Source: Arcobacter sp. EP1 (GTDB taxonomy: Bacteria > Campylobacterota > Campylobacteria > Campylobacterales > Arcobacteraceae). From it: a stretch of 64,000 nucleotides of DNA. The stretch spans positions 48,933 through 112,932 of the forward strand of contig LPNY01000132.1 in NCBI GenBank assembly GCA_001655195.1, in the 5' to 3' direction. The number at the start of each line of letters is the position of its first letter. The first letter of the stretch is position 1. A program made the position numbers and the translations under genes. The notes under the pieces were generated by a model. The model did no database searches and had not been told where the DNA came from. It saw only the letters and a program-made list of their open reading frames with translations. This document shows, piece by piece, positions 1 through 6,792 of this stretch.

Positions 1-310
1 CGATTTTTGTCAAGTTGCTGAGTACAATGTAGATGAACTTATTGGTCAACCACATAGTATGGTACGACACCAAGATATGCCAAAAGCAGCTTTTAAATCA
101 CTATGGGACACCGTACAAAAAGGTGAGATTTGGACAGGATATGTAAAAAATGCTACTAAATCGGGTGGATATTACTGGGTATTTGCAACAGTATATCCAT
201 TTACTTCGTGTGATGGTTCAAAAGGGTATCTCTCTTGTCGAAGAAAAGCGTCACGAGATGAAATTGATGCACACACTAAACTTTATAGAGAGTGGAAAGC
301 AAAAGAGTAG
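1..310 (+). CDS. PAS-domain signalling protein, C-terminal part (5' end outside window)
   Basis: The reading frame is open from base 2 and ends at 310, so the start lies before the window. The visible 102 residues are the second half of a PAS fold: a 'VDELIGQPHSMVRH' stretch, a 'GEIWTGYVKNATKSGG' segment, the beta strands around 'YYWVFATVYPF', then a short helical tail. PAS domains of this sort (Aer/CetB type) bind FAD or haem and report redox state to chemoreceptors or kinases; here only the sensory fold is seen, with no kinase or methyl-accepting domain after it. A stand-alone CetB-like energy-taxis PAS protein is my best reading, but the missing N-terminus could carry something else. A strong terminator follows at once. 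Confidence 0.75.
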   Translation, partial: DFCQVAEYNVDELIGQPHSMVRHQDMPKAAFKSLWDTVQKGEIWTGYVKNATKSGGYYWVFATVYPFTSCDGSKGYLSCRRKASRDEIDAHTKLYREWKAKE

Positions 311-318
311 CTTTCCTA

Positions 319-345
319 AATAAGAGAAGGACATCTTCTCTTATT
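319..345. terminator. Bidirectional intrinsic terminator
   Basis: Perfect 11-bp inverted repeat (319-329 and 335-345) with a 5-base loop, A-rich on one flank and T-rich on the other. It lies between the PAS gene ending at 310 on plus and the rhodanese gene ending at 357 on minus, so it can stop transcription from both sides. Confidence 0.85.
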
Positions 346-356
346 TTATATTTTAA

Positions 357-749
357 TTATTCCATTGGTAGCTTTGCTGCTTTCCATGCTGGAAAACCAT
401 CTCTATAATAATAGAGATTTGTATACCCATAACTTTTTAGTTTCTCTATTGCTTCTTGTGTTAATGGACAGTTTACTCCATTACAATAAACAATAATAGG
501 TTCATTCTTTCTGCCAATTAGAAAAACACTTTTTGGAGTCATAAGTCCTACATAGAACTCTGCTGCTCCATGTATTTTACCCATTTTTATAAACTTTTCC
601 GGACGCACATCTAAAAACTTTGTTTTCTTTTTATAGAGTTCATAAGCTTGTTGTGTATCCACATAGGTTGTCCCTGGAATTGTTTGCGGTGCAGTGTAAG
701 CAAATAGTGTTGTGATACTAAACAGCAGTACTAAAAGTAAGTTTCTCAT
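357..749 (-). CDS. Periplasmic rhodanese-domain protein
   Basis: A 130-residue single-domain rhodanese with an N-terminal signal peptide (hydrophobic residues 3-17, likely cut near FAYT). The fold markers are 'KFLDVRPEKF' (the DxR element), 'IHGAAEF' and the active-site loop 'IVYCNGVNCPLT', where the first Cys is the expected sulfur-carrying nucleophile; a second Cys lies five residues on. Such proteins transfer sulfane sulfur or sense thiols; the substrate here is unknown. It is the last gene of the minus-strand run with the Mla genes: its ATG overlaps the stop of the lipoprotein gene (TAATG) and is preceded by AAGGAGAGATA. Its presence in a lipid-transport operon is odd and may be simple co-transcription. 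Confidence 0.85.
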   Translation of the reverse strand: MRNLLLVLLFSITTLFAYTAPQTIPGTTYVDTQQAYELYKKKTKFLDVRPEKFIKMGKIHGAAEFYVGLMTPKSVFLIGRKNEPIIVYCNGVNCPLTQEAIEKLKSYGYTNLYYYRDGFPAWKAAKLPME

Positions 750-1336
750 TATCTCTCCTTTATTGTGTTGTAAATAAATTGGCTAACATCTTGCGCAAGA
801 TTTGTTGTCGCTTGATTAAATGACTCAACTGCTCCATAAGCAGTGGGCTTAGATAGCGTTTTATAGTTAAACTCTTTAGCGATAGTTTTATTGTTTAGCG
901 TTACAAAAAGACGTAGTTGTAAGAGAGTATAACTATTCTTTTTGTCAATAATTTGTTTAAAGTTAATAAGTTCACTATTAATAGTAACAGTCGCTTTTGT
1001 TTTTAGTTTTGAAGCAGTTACAAAAGTGTAGATATTTTCATTTGCGAGTACATTAGTCAGTGCATTTTGAATCATTTTTGAGGGAGTGTCGCTCCATTTG
1101 CTTAAGGCATAAGCTTCAAATTCATAAGCCTTTTGTGTATAGAAAATCTTAGTACTGTTTAAACTATTAAGTGTTTGAGGTTTTGCTACATAAATGCTTT
1201 GAGATGTGAGGGGTTTATCTTTAGCTAAATTAGTATTGGCAAATAGTGTATAGGTTTTTTGTTGTGGAAGCTCTTTGGTAAGACACCCTGTTAGTCCTAT
1301 TAAAATAACTATAGAAGTCAAAAATAGTTTAATCAT
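749..1336 (-). CDS. ABC-type transport auxiliary lipoprotein (PqiC/YmbA-like)
   Basis: About 195 residues with a lipoprotein signal: positive start, hydrophobic segment and a lipobox 'GLTGC', so it should be lipid-anchored in an envelope membrane. The remainder resembles the ABC_trans_aux / PqiC family, which accompanies MCE-type lipid transporters and is thought to bridge to the outer membrane. I place the start at the ATG at 1336 rather than six codons upstream because an AGGAGA ribosome site is spaced correctly for it and the signal peptide then begins properly. It overlaps the end of the mlaD-like gene by 8 bases and the rhodanese start by 1 base, which indicates translational coupling. 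Family assignment rests on length, lipobox and context more than on strong motifs. Confidence 0.75.
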   Translation of the reverse strand: MIKLFLTSIVILIGLTGCLTKELPQQKTYTLFANTNLAKDKPLTSQSIYVAKPQTLNSLNSTKIFYTQKAYEFEAYALSKWSDTPSKMIQNALTNVLANENIYTFVTASKLKTKATVTINSELINFKQIIDKKNSYTLLQLRLFVTLNNKTIAKEFNYKTLSKPTAYGAVESFNQATTNLAQDVSQFIYNTIKER

Positions 1337-2276
1337 GAGTCTCTCCTGGTCCATACTTTACTTCTCTTGTTTTAAAAATCATATCGCCTCCATTTTGGCT
1401 AAAGTTATCTATGGTATCGTTCATTTTTTCTAATGTTTGCTCGAATCCAATGAGTACTTCATCTACATTTTGTGCTGATTGTGCAGTTATTTTAAATTCA
1501 TTTAAAAGTAGTTTAATATCTTCTTGAATGAGTAGATTTACATTGTCTCCAAGTTGGTTCATATTTTTACTAACATCATCAAGATTTTTTAAGGTTTGTT
1601 CTAGCTGTGTGAGGGTTTGTGTTATCTTTGTTGTCATTAGTGTATCAAATTGGGCAAGAGAGTTTTTGATATTTTGATTCATCAATTGATTGGCATCCAT
1701 CACTAGTTTATCAAAGTTTTGTGTTGAGTTATTGGTATTGTTTAAAATAGATTCAAAGTTTTTAAGATTTTTTTCATCCAATACTTTAGAGATTTGTGAA
1801 AGTACGATGTCTACTTTTTGCCCTATATTTGAGGCTTGTGATGTTAGTTCATTTAAAAATGATTGTTTGATTGGTATGGTTGCATAACCTTCTTCATTGG
1901 GAAGTAGTTTGGCTGAATCTTGTGTACCACCTGATAATTCAATGGTTTTGTTTCCTGTAACCCCTTGGGATTCGATGGTAGCAACAGTATTGGTTTTAAT
2001 AAGTTCTGGTTGAGAAACTTTGAGTACAATCTCAATCTCTTCTAGGTTTTTAGGATTGATTCTTATATCTTCTACAATACCGATGTCTAAACCTTTATAA
2101 TAGACAATGGAGTTAATATTAAGTCCTGAAATAGATTGTTTAACATAGAGTCGATACTCTTTTAGTTTATCTTTATTGATATCATAACGTGCTAGCCATA
2201 GAACAAAAGCTATCATTGCTATTGAAAAAATAAGTATAAAAAACCCAACTAAGGTATACCGTGCTTTATTATCCAA
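1329..2276 (-). CDS. mlaD: MCE/MlaD-domain lipid transport protein
   Basis: A 315-residue protein with one N-terminal membrane helix (residues 8-29) followed by an MCE domain ('YRLYVKQSISGLNINSIVYY', 'GLDIGIVEDIRINPKN', 'TVATIESQGVTGNKTIELSGG'). After that comes a long Asn/Gln-rich helical region (about 140-300) with many coiled-coil-like heptads. MlaD-type proteins form hexameric rings that hold lipids between the inner-membrane permease and periplasmic partners. The start is a TTG with GAGGAA six bases upstream, and the gene begins 3 bases after mlaF. It is longer than E. coli MlaD (about 183 residues), so the helical tail may build a needle-like extension like that of PqiB/YebT types. This last point is inference. 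Confidence 0.9.
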   Translation of the reverse strand: MDNKARYTLVGFFILIFSIAMIAFVLWLARYDINKDKLKEYRLYVKQSISGLNINSIVYYKGLDIGIVEDIRINPKNLEEIEIVLKVSQPELIKTNTVATIESQGVTGNKTIELSGGTQDSAKLLPNEEGYATIPIKQSFLNELTSQASNIGQKVDIVLSQISKVLDEKNLKNFESILNNTNNSTQNFDKLVMDANQLMNQNIKNSLAQFDTLMTTKITQTLTQLEQTLKNLDDVSKNMNQLGDNVNLLIQEDIKLLLNEFKITAQSAQNVDEVLIGFEQTLEKMNDTIDNFSQNGGDMIFKTREVKYGPGETHD

Positions 2277-2279
2277 GTT

Positions 2280-3008
2280 TTATTCCTCTAGTTTTAAGAA
2301 TTTCTTTATTGTAGCATTATCTAAGTTTAGAGCATCTTCATATGTTCCTGTCAAGATAATTTTACCGTCGCCTAGAATAGAGAACCTATCTAAAACGTTT
2401 TGTATTGTATTTAAGTCATGAGTTATCACAACAACTGTTAAATCAAGCATATCACGAAGTTTAACAATTAAGCTATCAAACCCTTTTGCACTTGCAGGAT
2501 CTAACCCTGAAGTAGGTTCATCTAAAAATAGAATCTTTGGGTCAAGGGCAAGACTACGCGCTAGTGCCACACGTTTTTTCATACCACCACTTAACTCTTC
2601 AGGGTAGAGTGTTCCTACTTTTGGACTAAGCCCTACCATTTGCAGTTTTGTATATGCAATATCCTCAATAATTTCTTTTGGAAGATCACTACGCTCTTTT
2701 AACATGATTCCAATATTTTCAACCACATTTAGCGATGAAAATAGTGCTCCAAATTGGAAAAGAACACCCCAATTTTGTTTGATAAAATCTCGCTCTTTTC
2801 GTTTGAGATGTTTAATATCCAAATCAAAAATAGAGATATCACCTTTTTGTATGGCGTCTAACATAATGATTTGTCGAAGTAGGGTGGTTTTACCACTTCC
2901 ACTTCCTCCTAAAATACCATAGATTTCGCCTTTTTTTATAGATAAAGAGATGTTTTCATGTACAACATTGTGTCCAAATACCGTTGAGAGATTTTCTACT
3001 TCAATCAT
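2280..3008 (-). CDS. mlaF: ABC transporter ATP-binding protein, MlaF type
   Basis: A 242-residue ATPase subunit with Walker A 'GILGGSGSGKTTLLR', Q-loop 'GVLFQFGALFSS', signature 'EELSGGMKKRVALARSLA', Walker B 'ILFLDEPTSGLDP' and switch His 'VVVITHD'. The 'FGALFSSLNVVENI' stretch after the Q-loop is typical of MlaF-like phospholipid-transport ATPases. It would power the MlaE permease at the cytoplasmic face. It sits 1 base after mlaE and 3 bases before mlaD in the same direction, which supports one complex made from one transcript. The usual family length is 240-270, so it is complete. Confidence 0.95.
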   Translation of the reverse strand: MIEVENLSTVFGHNVVHENISLSIKKGEIYGILGGSGSGKTTLLRQIIMLDAIQKGDISIFDLDIKHLKRKERDFIKQNWGVLFQFGALFSSLNVVENIGIMLKERSDLPKEIIEDIAYTKLQMVGLSPKVGTLYPEELSGGMKKRVALARSLALDPKILFLDEPTSGLDPASAKGFDSLIVKLRDMLDLTVVVITHDLNTIQNVLDRFSILGDGKIILTGTYEDALNLDNATIKKFLKLEE

Positions 3009-3009
3009 C

Positions 3010-4092
3010 TTAGAATCCTAACTCTATTGATACAAGTGAAATAAGGGCATTAACAATAATCAACCAAAAAATTGCATCTACAACACTTTTTGTAGTGTAT
3101 TTTCCAATATCAGTACCACTTCGCACTTGTAGACCCCTGTAACAACCTACAATAGCAATCAATAATCCAAAAAGAGGTGCTTTTAATAGTCCTAACATAA
3201 TATGACGAATCTCCACATGTTCATAAATACGGTCTAAAAATTGTGTATATGAGACTCCCAGATGAAGTTTAACGATAACCATCTCTCCTAAAAGAGCTGC
3301 CATATCTGCAAAAAAGACGATAAGTGGCATGATAATAATCAGTGCAATAACACGTGGGAGCATTAAAAAGATATCAGGGTCTAATCCCATGGTTTTCATG
3401 GCACTAATCTCTTCGGTTATTTTCATGGTACCAATTTGTGCTGTAAAAGATGAGGCACTTCGACCTGCAACAATAACCGCTGCTAAAAAGGGAGCAATTT
3501 CTCGAAACATGGACATGGTTGACATCTCTATAACAATAATATTAGCGCCAAATCGTCCTAACTGTTCGGCTCCTTGGTAAGCAGTTACAAAACCAACTAA
3601 AAATAGGGCTAATCCCACAATTGGCAAAATATGAATAGCAGCAATTTCTATTTGGTTAATGGTTGCTTTAAAACGTATTTGAGAAGGGTGTAAAAATAGA
3701 TAAAAGAAATGAGAGGTTAATCGCCCTAAAAAATATAAGAAATTTGCAAAGTTTTCAAGAACACTTAAAAACTCTTTTCCTATTTTCTCAAGAAGACCAG
3801 GTTCTTGTATATCATCTTTATGTTCATGATGTTGGTAGTTATTAGTATATAATTTAAGCATATTTTCATGCTTTTGACTAATATTTACAATATTAACTTG
3901 ACAACTTTTACTCTCAAAAAGTTTGATATATCGAATAATAAGAATAATACCAGAAGAGTCAATCTTTTCTAGGTTTTTAAAGTCTAAGTCAATAGTTGAT
4001 TGTTGTGCAACGCTGTCAAAGGTTTTTAGATATTTGATTTTATCTTTTAAGCTATCAAATTTCCAGATACCTTCAAGTTTAATTGTTTGCAT
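3010..4092 (-). CDS. mlaE: MlaE permease with N-terminal STAS-like domain
   Basis: A 360-residue protein. Residues 1-100 look like a STAS/anti-sigma-antagonist-like domain ('LDFKNLEKIDSSGIILIIRYI'), which in E. coli is a separate protein (MlaB). Residues from about 130 on are the MlaE permease, with several membrane helices and the conserved 'RFGANIIVIEMSTMSMFREIAP' and 'IGTMKITEEISAMKTMGLDP' segments. So regulator and permease are fused here, a form also known in other proteobacteria. Together with MlaF and MlaD it moves phospholipids between inner membrane and periplasm to keep the outer membrane asymmetric. Start is ATG; the upstream pepD stop is 8 bases away. Confidence 0.92.
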   Translation of the reverse strand: MQTIKLEGIWKFDSLKDKIKYLKTFDSVAQQSTIDLDFKNLEKIDSSGIILIIRYIKLFESKSCQVNIVNISQKHENMLKLYTNNYQHHEHKDDIQEPGLLEKIGKEFLSVLENFANFLYFLGRLTSHFFYLFLHPSQIRFKATINQIEIAAIHILPIVGLALFLVGFVTAYQGAEQLGRFGANIIVIEMSTMSMFREIAPFLAAVIVAGRSASSFTAQIGTMKITEEISAMKTMGLDPDIFLMLPRVIALIIIMPLIVFFADMAALLGEMVIVKLHLGVSYTQFLDRIYEHVEIRHIMLGLLKAPLFGLLIAIVGCYRGLQVRSGTDIGKYTTKSVVDAIFWLIIVNALISLVSIELGF

Positions 4093-4100
4093 GCAATCCC

Positions 4101-5387
4101 TTACATTGAGTCTAATATATCTTTAACGATATCATAGAGTTTGTGAATAGAGGTAATCTCTACCCGTTCCGCTTTTGAGTGAGGACTAAAAATATTAGGT
4201 CCAATGGATGCAATCTTAAGGTGAGAAAACTTCTCTTTAAAGATGGCACACTCTAATCCTGCATGAATTGCTTCTAGTTTTGCATCTTTGTTATGTTGTT
4301 GATAGATTTTTAGAACTTGATTTGTAAATTCATTTACATCTGGTTTCCATGCAGGGTATTTTCCACTTGTTTGTACTGTAAATCCTAAGTTTTCTAGTTG
4401 TGATACGGTATCATTGGTTAGAGCATGAAGTTTTGTATTATCCATAGAACGCGCACTTAATTCTATCTTGATTTCATTAATCTGTGTATTAACTTTGGCT
4501 AAATTAATTGAACTCTCTACTACATTGAGTTCCTCATTGAATTCTCTAACACCTTGTTTGAAACTGTTGATAAACTCAATAATTGCATTAGGATATATAT
4601 TTAGATGTTCGCTGGGTTGGTGAATTTTTGTGATTTTCATATTGTCATGGATGAGTTTAGGTTGTTCTTTTGACGCGATAATTGCTTTAGCATTCACAGG
4701 AATTGAATTGATTCTTTCCCCTCCATTGATATCTAAGATAACACCATTACATTCATAAATACTTTGGGCAATAATCTTAAGGGCATTATCGATGTTTTTA
4801 TGGATTTCAACACCACTATGACCTCCTGGTAGTTTTGAAATAGAGAGTTCATAAAGTTCGAGATTATCGATGTTTTGAATAATACTATTTTCATTTAATG
4901 AAGCAAAGATATCAATACCACCGGCACATCCAATGCAAATTTCGCCTTCACTTTCGCTATCTAAGTTAAGCATATAAGGTGATGCTATTTCAAGCCCTAA
5001 ATCATTTGCTCCAATAAGACCAATCTCTTCGTCACTAGTAAATAAAAACTCACAATCGTATCCTTCACTCATGAGTGAAAGCATATAAGAACATCCTATA
5101 CCGTTATCAGCACCTAATGTTGAGTTTACTGCTTTGTAGAAACCATCTTCTTCGATTAGTTCTGGAATGGTATCATCAACTAAACAGACAATATCATAAT
5201 GGGATTGTAAACAGACCCTTGATAATGAGTTCTCTTTTTTACACAGAATATTATTGGATTGGTCAATTGAACAATCATATTCATATTTAAAAGCGAAATC
5301 TTTTACATATTCAATAAAAGGGTGATGATTAGTACTACAACGTGGAATTTGTGTTATTTCTTTGAAGATATCTGTTACATTACTCAA
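4101..5387 (-). CDS. pepD: Aminoacyl-histidine dipeptidase (PepD-like, M20)
   Basis: A 428-residue cytoplasmic metallopeptidase of the M20 PepD branch. Zinc-site motifs are visible: 'LQSHYDIVC' (His ligand), 'TLGADNGIGCSYML' (bridging Asp), 'LFTSDEEIGLIGAND' (catalytic and ligand Glu), 'LNLDSESEGEICIGCAGG', and 'AIHAGLECAIFKEKF' near the C-terminus with the last ligands. PepD (carnosinase-like) cleaves Xaa-His and other dipeptides. There is no signal peptide. The start is TTG with a weak AAGG upstream. It is the first gene of the minus-strand run leading into mlaE-F-D; the functional link with lipid transport is unclear and may be only shared transcription. Length fits the family (about 480, slightly short). 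Confidence 0.85.
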   Translation of the reverse strand: MSNVTDIFKEITQIPRCSTNHHPFIEYVKDFAFKYEYDCSIDQSNNILCKKENSLSRVCLQSHYDIVCLVDDTIPELIEEDGFYKAVNSTLGADNGIGCSYMLSLMSEGYDCEFLFTSDEEIGLIGANDLGLEIASPYMLNLDSESEGEICIGCAGGIDIFASLNENSIIQNIDNLELYELSISKLPGGHSGVEIHKNIDNALKIIAQSIYECNGVILDINGGERINSIPVNAKAIIASKEQPKLIHDNMKITKIHQPSEHLNIYPNAIIEFINSFKQGVREFNEELNVVESSINLAKVNTQINEIKIELSARSMDNTKLHALTNDTVSQLENLGFTVQTSGKYPAWKPDVNEFTNQVLKIYQQHNKDAKLEAIHAGLECAIFKEKFSHLKIASIGPNIFSPHSKAERVEITSIHKLYDIVKDILDSM

Positions 5388-5458
5388 AGTGATGCCTTAT
5401 ATATAGTTTGTTAAATAATCTAAATTATATCAAAATTATTTTAAGGTCACCTCTAATA

Positions 5459-5491
5459 AAAAAGGCTAGAACTAAATGTCCTAGCCTTTTT
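5459..5491 (-). terminator. Intrinsic terminator after the thioredoxin gene
   Basis: Perfect 11-bp stem (5459-5469 with 5481-5491, core GGCTAG/CTAGCC) with an 11-base loop, followed on the minus strand by a run of T. It terminates the minus-strand pair 6666-5513 and separates it from pepD. Confidence 0.85.
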
Positions 5492-5512
5492 CTATATTTT
5501 GATTAGTGATTT

Positions 5513-5989
5513 TTAGCCAACACCATTGTCATTTAAAAACTTTTTCCACTCACTTGGTTTATATTTTCCTTCATGAAGGCCTTTTACAAACTTCATTAAG
5601 GTAATCATCTGCCCAGGATGAGCGTAACCAGGAAGTTGAAAAATCTTATTCCAATGTTTATCAAAAATAACAATATTTGGAGTGTTTTTAGCCATAAATG
5701 CCATTTTTAAAGTGGTCGTAGTTTCTTGACGCTTTTTTTCACCCATGCTATATTCACGTTCAATCTCTTTATTAATAAAGTGAATATTAAATTCTTTAGC
5801 TAGAGCATTCATTTCTTTGTTTTGCTTAAAATCTTTTTTTAAAAGTTCACAATAGGGGCAAGTAGAACTTTCAAAAACCATGATGACACCTTTTCCTTTG
5901 GTAACAATTTCGTTACCTTCTTGAAAAAGTGTATCTGCAAACAGCGAACTTATTAATAGAATAAATGAAAGTAGTGTTTTTTTAATCAT
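5513..5989 (-). CDS. Periplasmic thioredoxin-fold protein (CPYC)
   Basis: A 158-residue exported protein: signal peptide about residues 1-18 (cut near LFADT), then a thioredoxin fold with redox motif C44-P-Y-C47 in 'VFESSTCPYCELLKKDF'. A 'KNTPNIVIFDKHWN' segment carries the expected cis-Pro. It resembles SoxW / thioredoxin-like proteins used to keep haem-binding Cys residues of apo-cytochromes reduced, or to handle periplasmic disulfides. Its ATG overlaps the stop of the upstream lipoprotein gene (TAATG), so the two are translated together. Neighbourhood with a 12-haem cytochrome suggests a role in its maturation; this is inference. Confidence 0.85.
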   Translation of the reverse strand: MIKKTLLSFILLISSLFADTLFQEGNEIVTKGKGVIMVFESSTCPYCELLKKDFKQNKEMNALAKEFNIHFINKEIEREYSMGEKKRQETTTTLKMAFMAKNTPNIVIFDKHWNKIFQLPGYAHPGQMITLMKFVKGLHEGKYKPSEWKKFLNDNGVG

Positions 5990-6666
5990 TATTGAGCCTT
6001 TGATTTTACATCAATTCCATTAGCAATATAGAAGGCTTTTAGCACCTCATATACTTCACCATTTTTTCTATCTTTACCTTTCCATTTTCCACTCTTCATA
6101 AAATCAAGGGTTGTTATGAATTGTTTTGTTGGCATATAACCAGGCACTAAGATAACAGCCTTTCCATTGGTATCTGTAAAAATAAGTGTTGGAGTTGCTT
6201 CAATCCCATAAATAGAAATCATCGTTTTTGTATCCACATCCATATACTCACCTTCATGGTAGAGTTTATGTCTTAAATTTTCATGTGCTTTTAAATAGTA
6301 AGATGAAAAATCATTTTTGATCTGTTTTTGTAATTCAGGTGAAGATTGGATGTCCGCTTTTAATCTATCGGAGTATGGGTCTGTATTTGTTCCAAAAACC
6401 ATAATCATCTGTTTATTATCTTGTGGACCAATTTTGGCAGAATCTTGAAATACATCATATACAACAGAGTCATATTTTGTATAAGTTACAGACTTCTCTT
6501 CTTTTTTTACTTCCACTTTAGGAGGCATATCTTTAACTGCTTGTTTTGCAACAGCTTTTGTTTCAATTACTTTGGCTTCTGTTGCTTTATCATTACATCC
6601 TGTTAAAATAATTGTTGATGCGATTATCGAAGCTACAAATACCTTGCTTGTAAAATTTATTTTCAT
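5989..6666 (-). CDS. Lipoprotein with thioredoxin-like fold lacking the CXXC
   Basis: A 225-residue protein with a lipoprotein signal; lipobox 'ILTGC' puts the acylated Cys at residue 24. A charged low-complexity linker (25-60, rich in Lys/Glu/Val) follows, then a thioredoxin-like domain. Its 'MIMVFGTNTDPYSDRLKADI' lines up with 'VIMVFESSTCPYCELLKKDF' of the next gene, so the redox Cys pair is replaced by Asp and Ser (D96-P-Y-S99). The cis-Pro region 'EATPTLIFTDTNGKAVILVPGY' is kept. It therefore looks like a sister of the downstream protein that lost redox chemistry. I take the ATG at 6666, nine bases after AAAAAAAGG, rather than the TTG three codons earlier. Confidence 0.8.
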   Translation of the reverse strand: MKINFTSKVFVASIIASTIILTGCNDKATEAKVIETKAVAKQAVKDMPPKVEVKKEEKSVTYTKYDSVVYDVFQDSAKIGPQDNKQMIMVFGTNTDPYSDRLKADIQSSPELQKQIKNDFSSYYLKAHENLRHKLYHEGEYMDVDTKTMISIYGIEATPTLIFTDTNGKAVILVPGYMPTKQFITTLDFMKSGKWKGKDRKNGEVYEVLKAFYIANGIDVKSKAQ

Positions 6667-6691
6667 ATAGTTCAACCTTTTTTTAGTCTCA

Positions 6692-6697
6692 ATTATA
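6692..6697 (-). promoter_or_regulatory. Probable -10 element for the lipoprotein/thioredoxin pair
   Basis: TATAAT on the minus strand, about 26 bases before the ATG at 6666. The expected leader is about 19 bases and includes the AAAAAAAGG ribosome site. No clear -35 is seen, as is usual for this phylum. Confidence 0.5.
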
Positions 6698-6749
6698 ATA
6701 ACAATAAACTTAAAAAAGCACTATTGTTACTATAAGTAAAACTAATAAA

Positions 6750-6777
6750 AGAGGAGGGAACTTTCGTTCCGTCCTCT
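6750..6777 (-). terminator. Intrinsic terminator after the 12-haem cytochrome gene
   Basis: A 12-bp stem with one G/G mismatch (6750-6761 with 6766-6777) and a 4-base loop, followed on the minus strand by TTTTATTAG. It sits 16 bases past the cytochrome stop codon and separates it from the lipoprotein promoter. Confidence 0.85.
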
Positions 6778-6792
6778 AAATAAAAGCACTAA

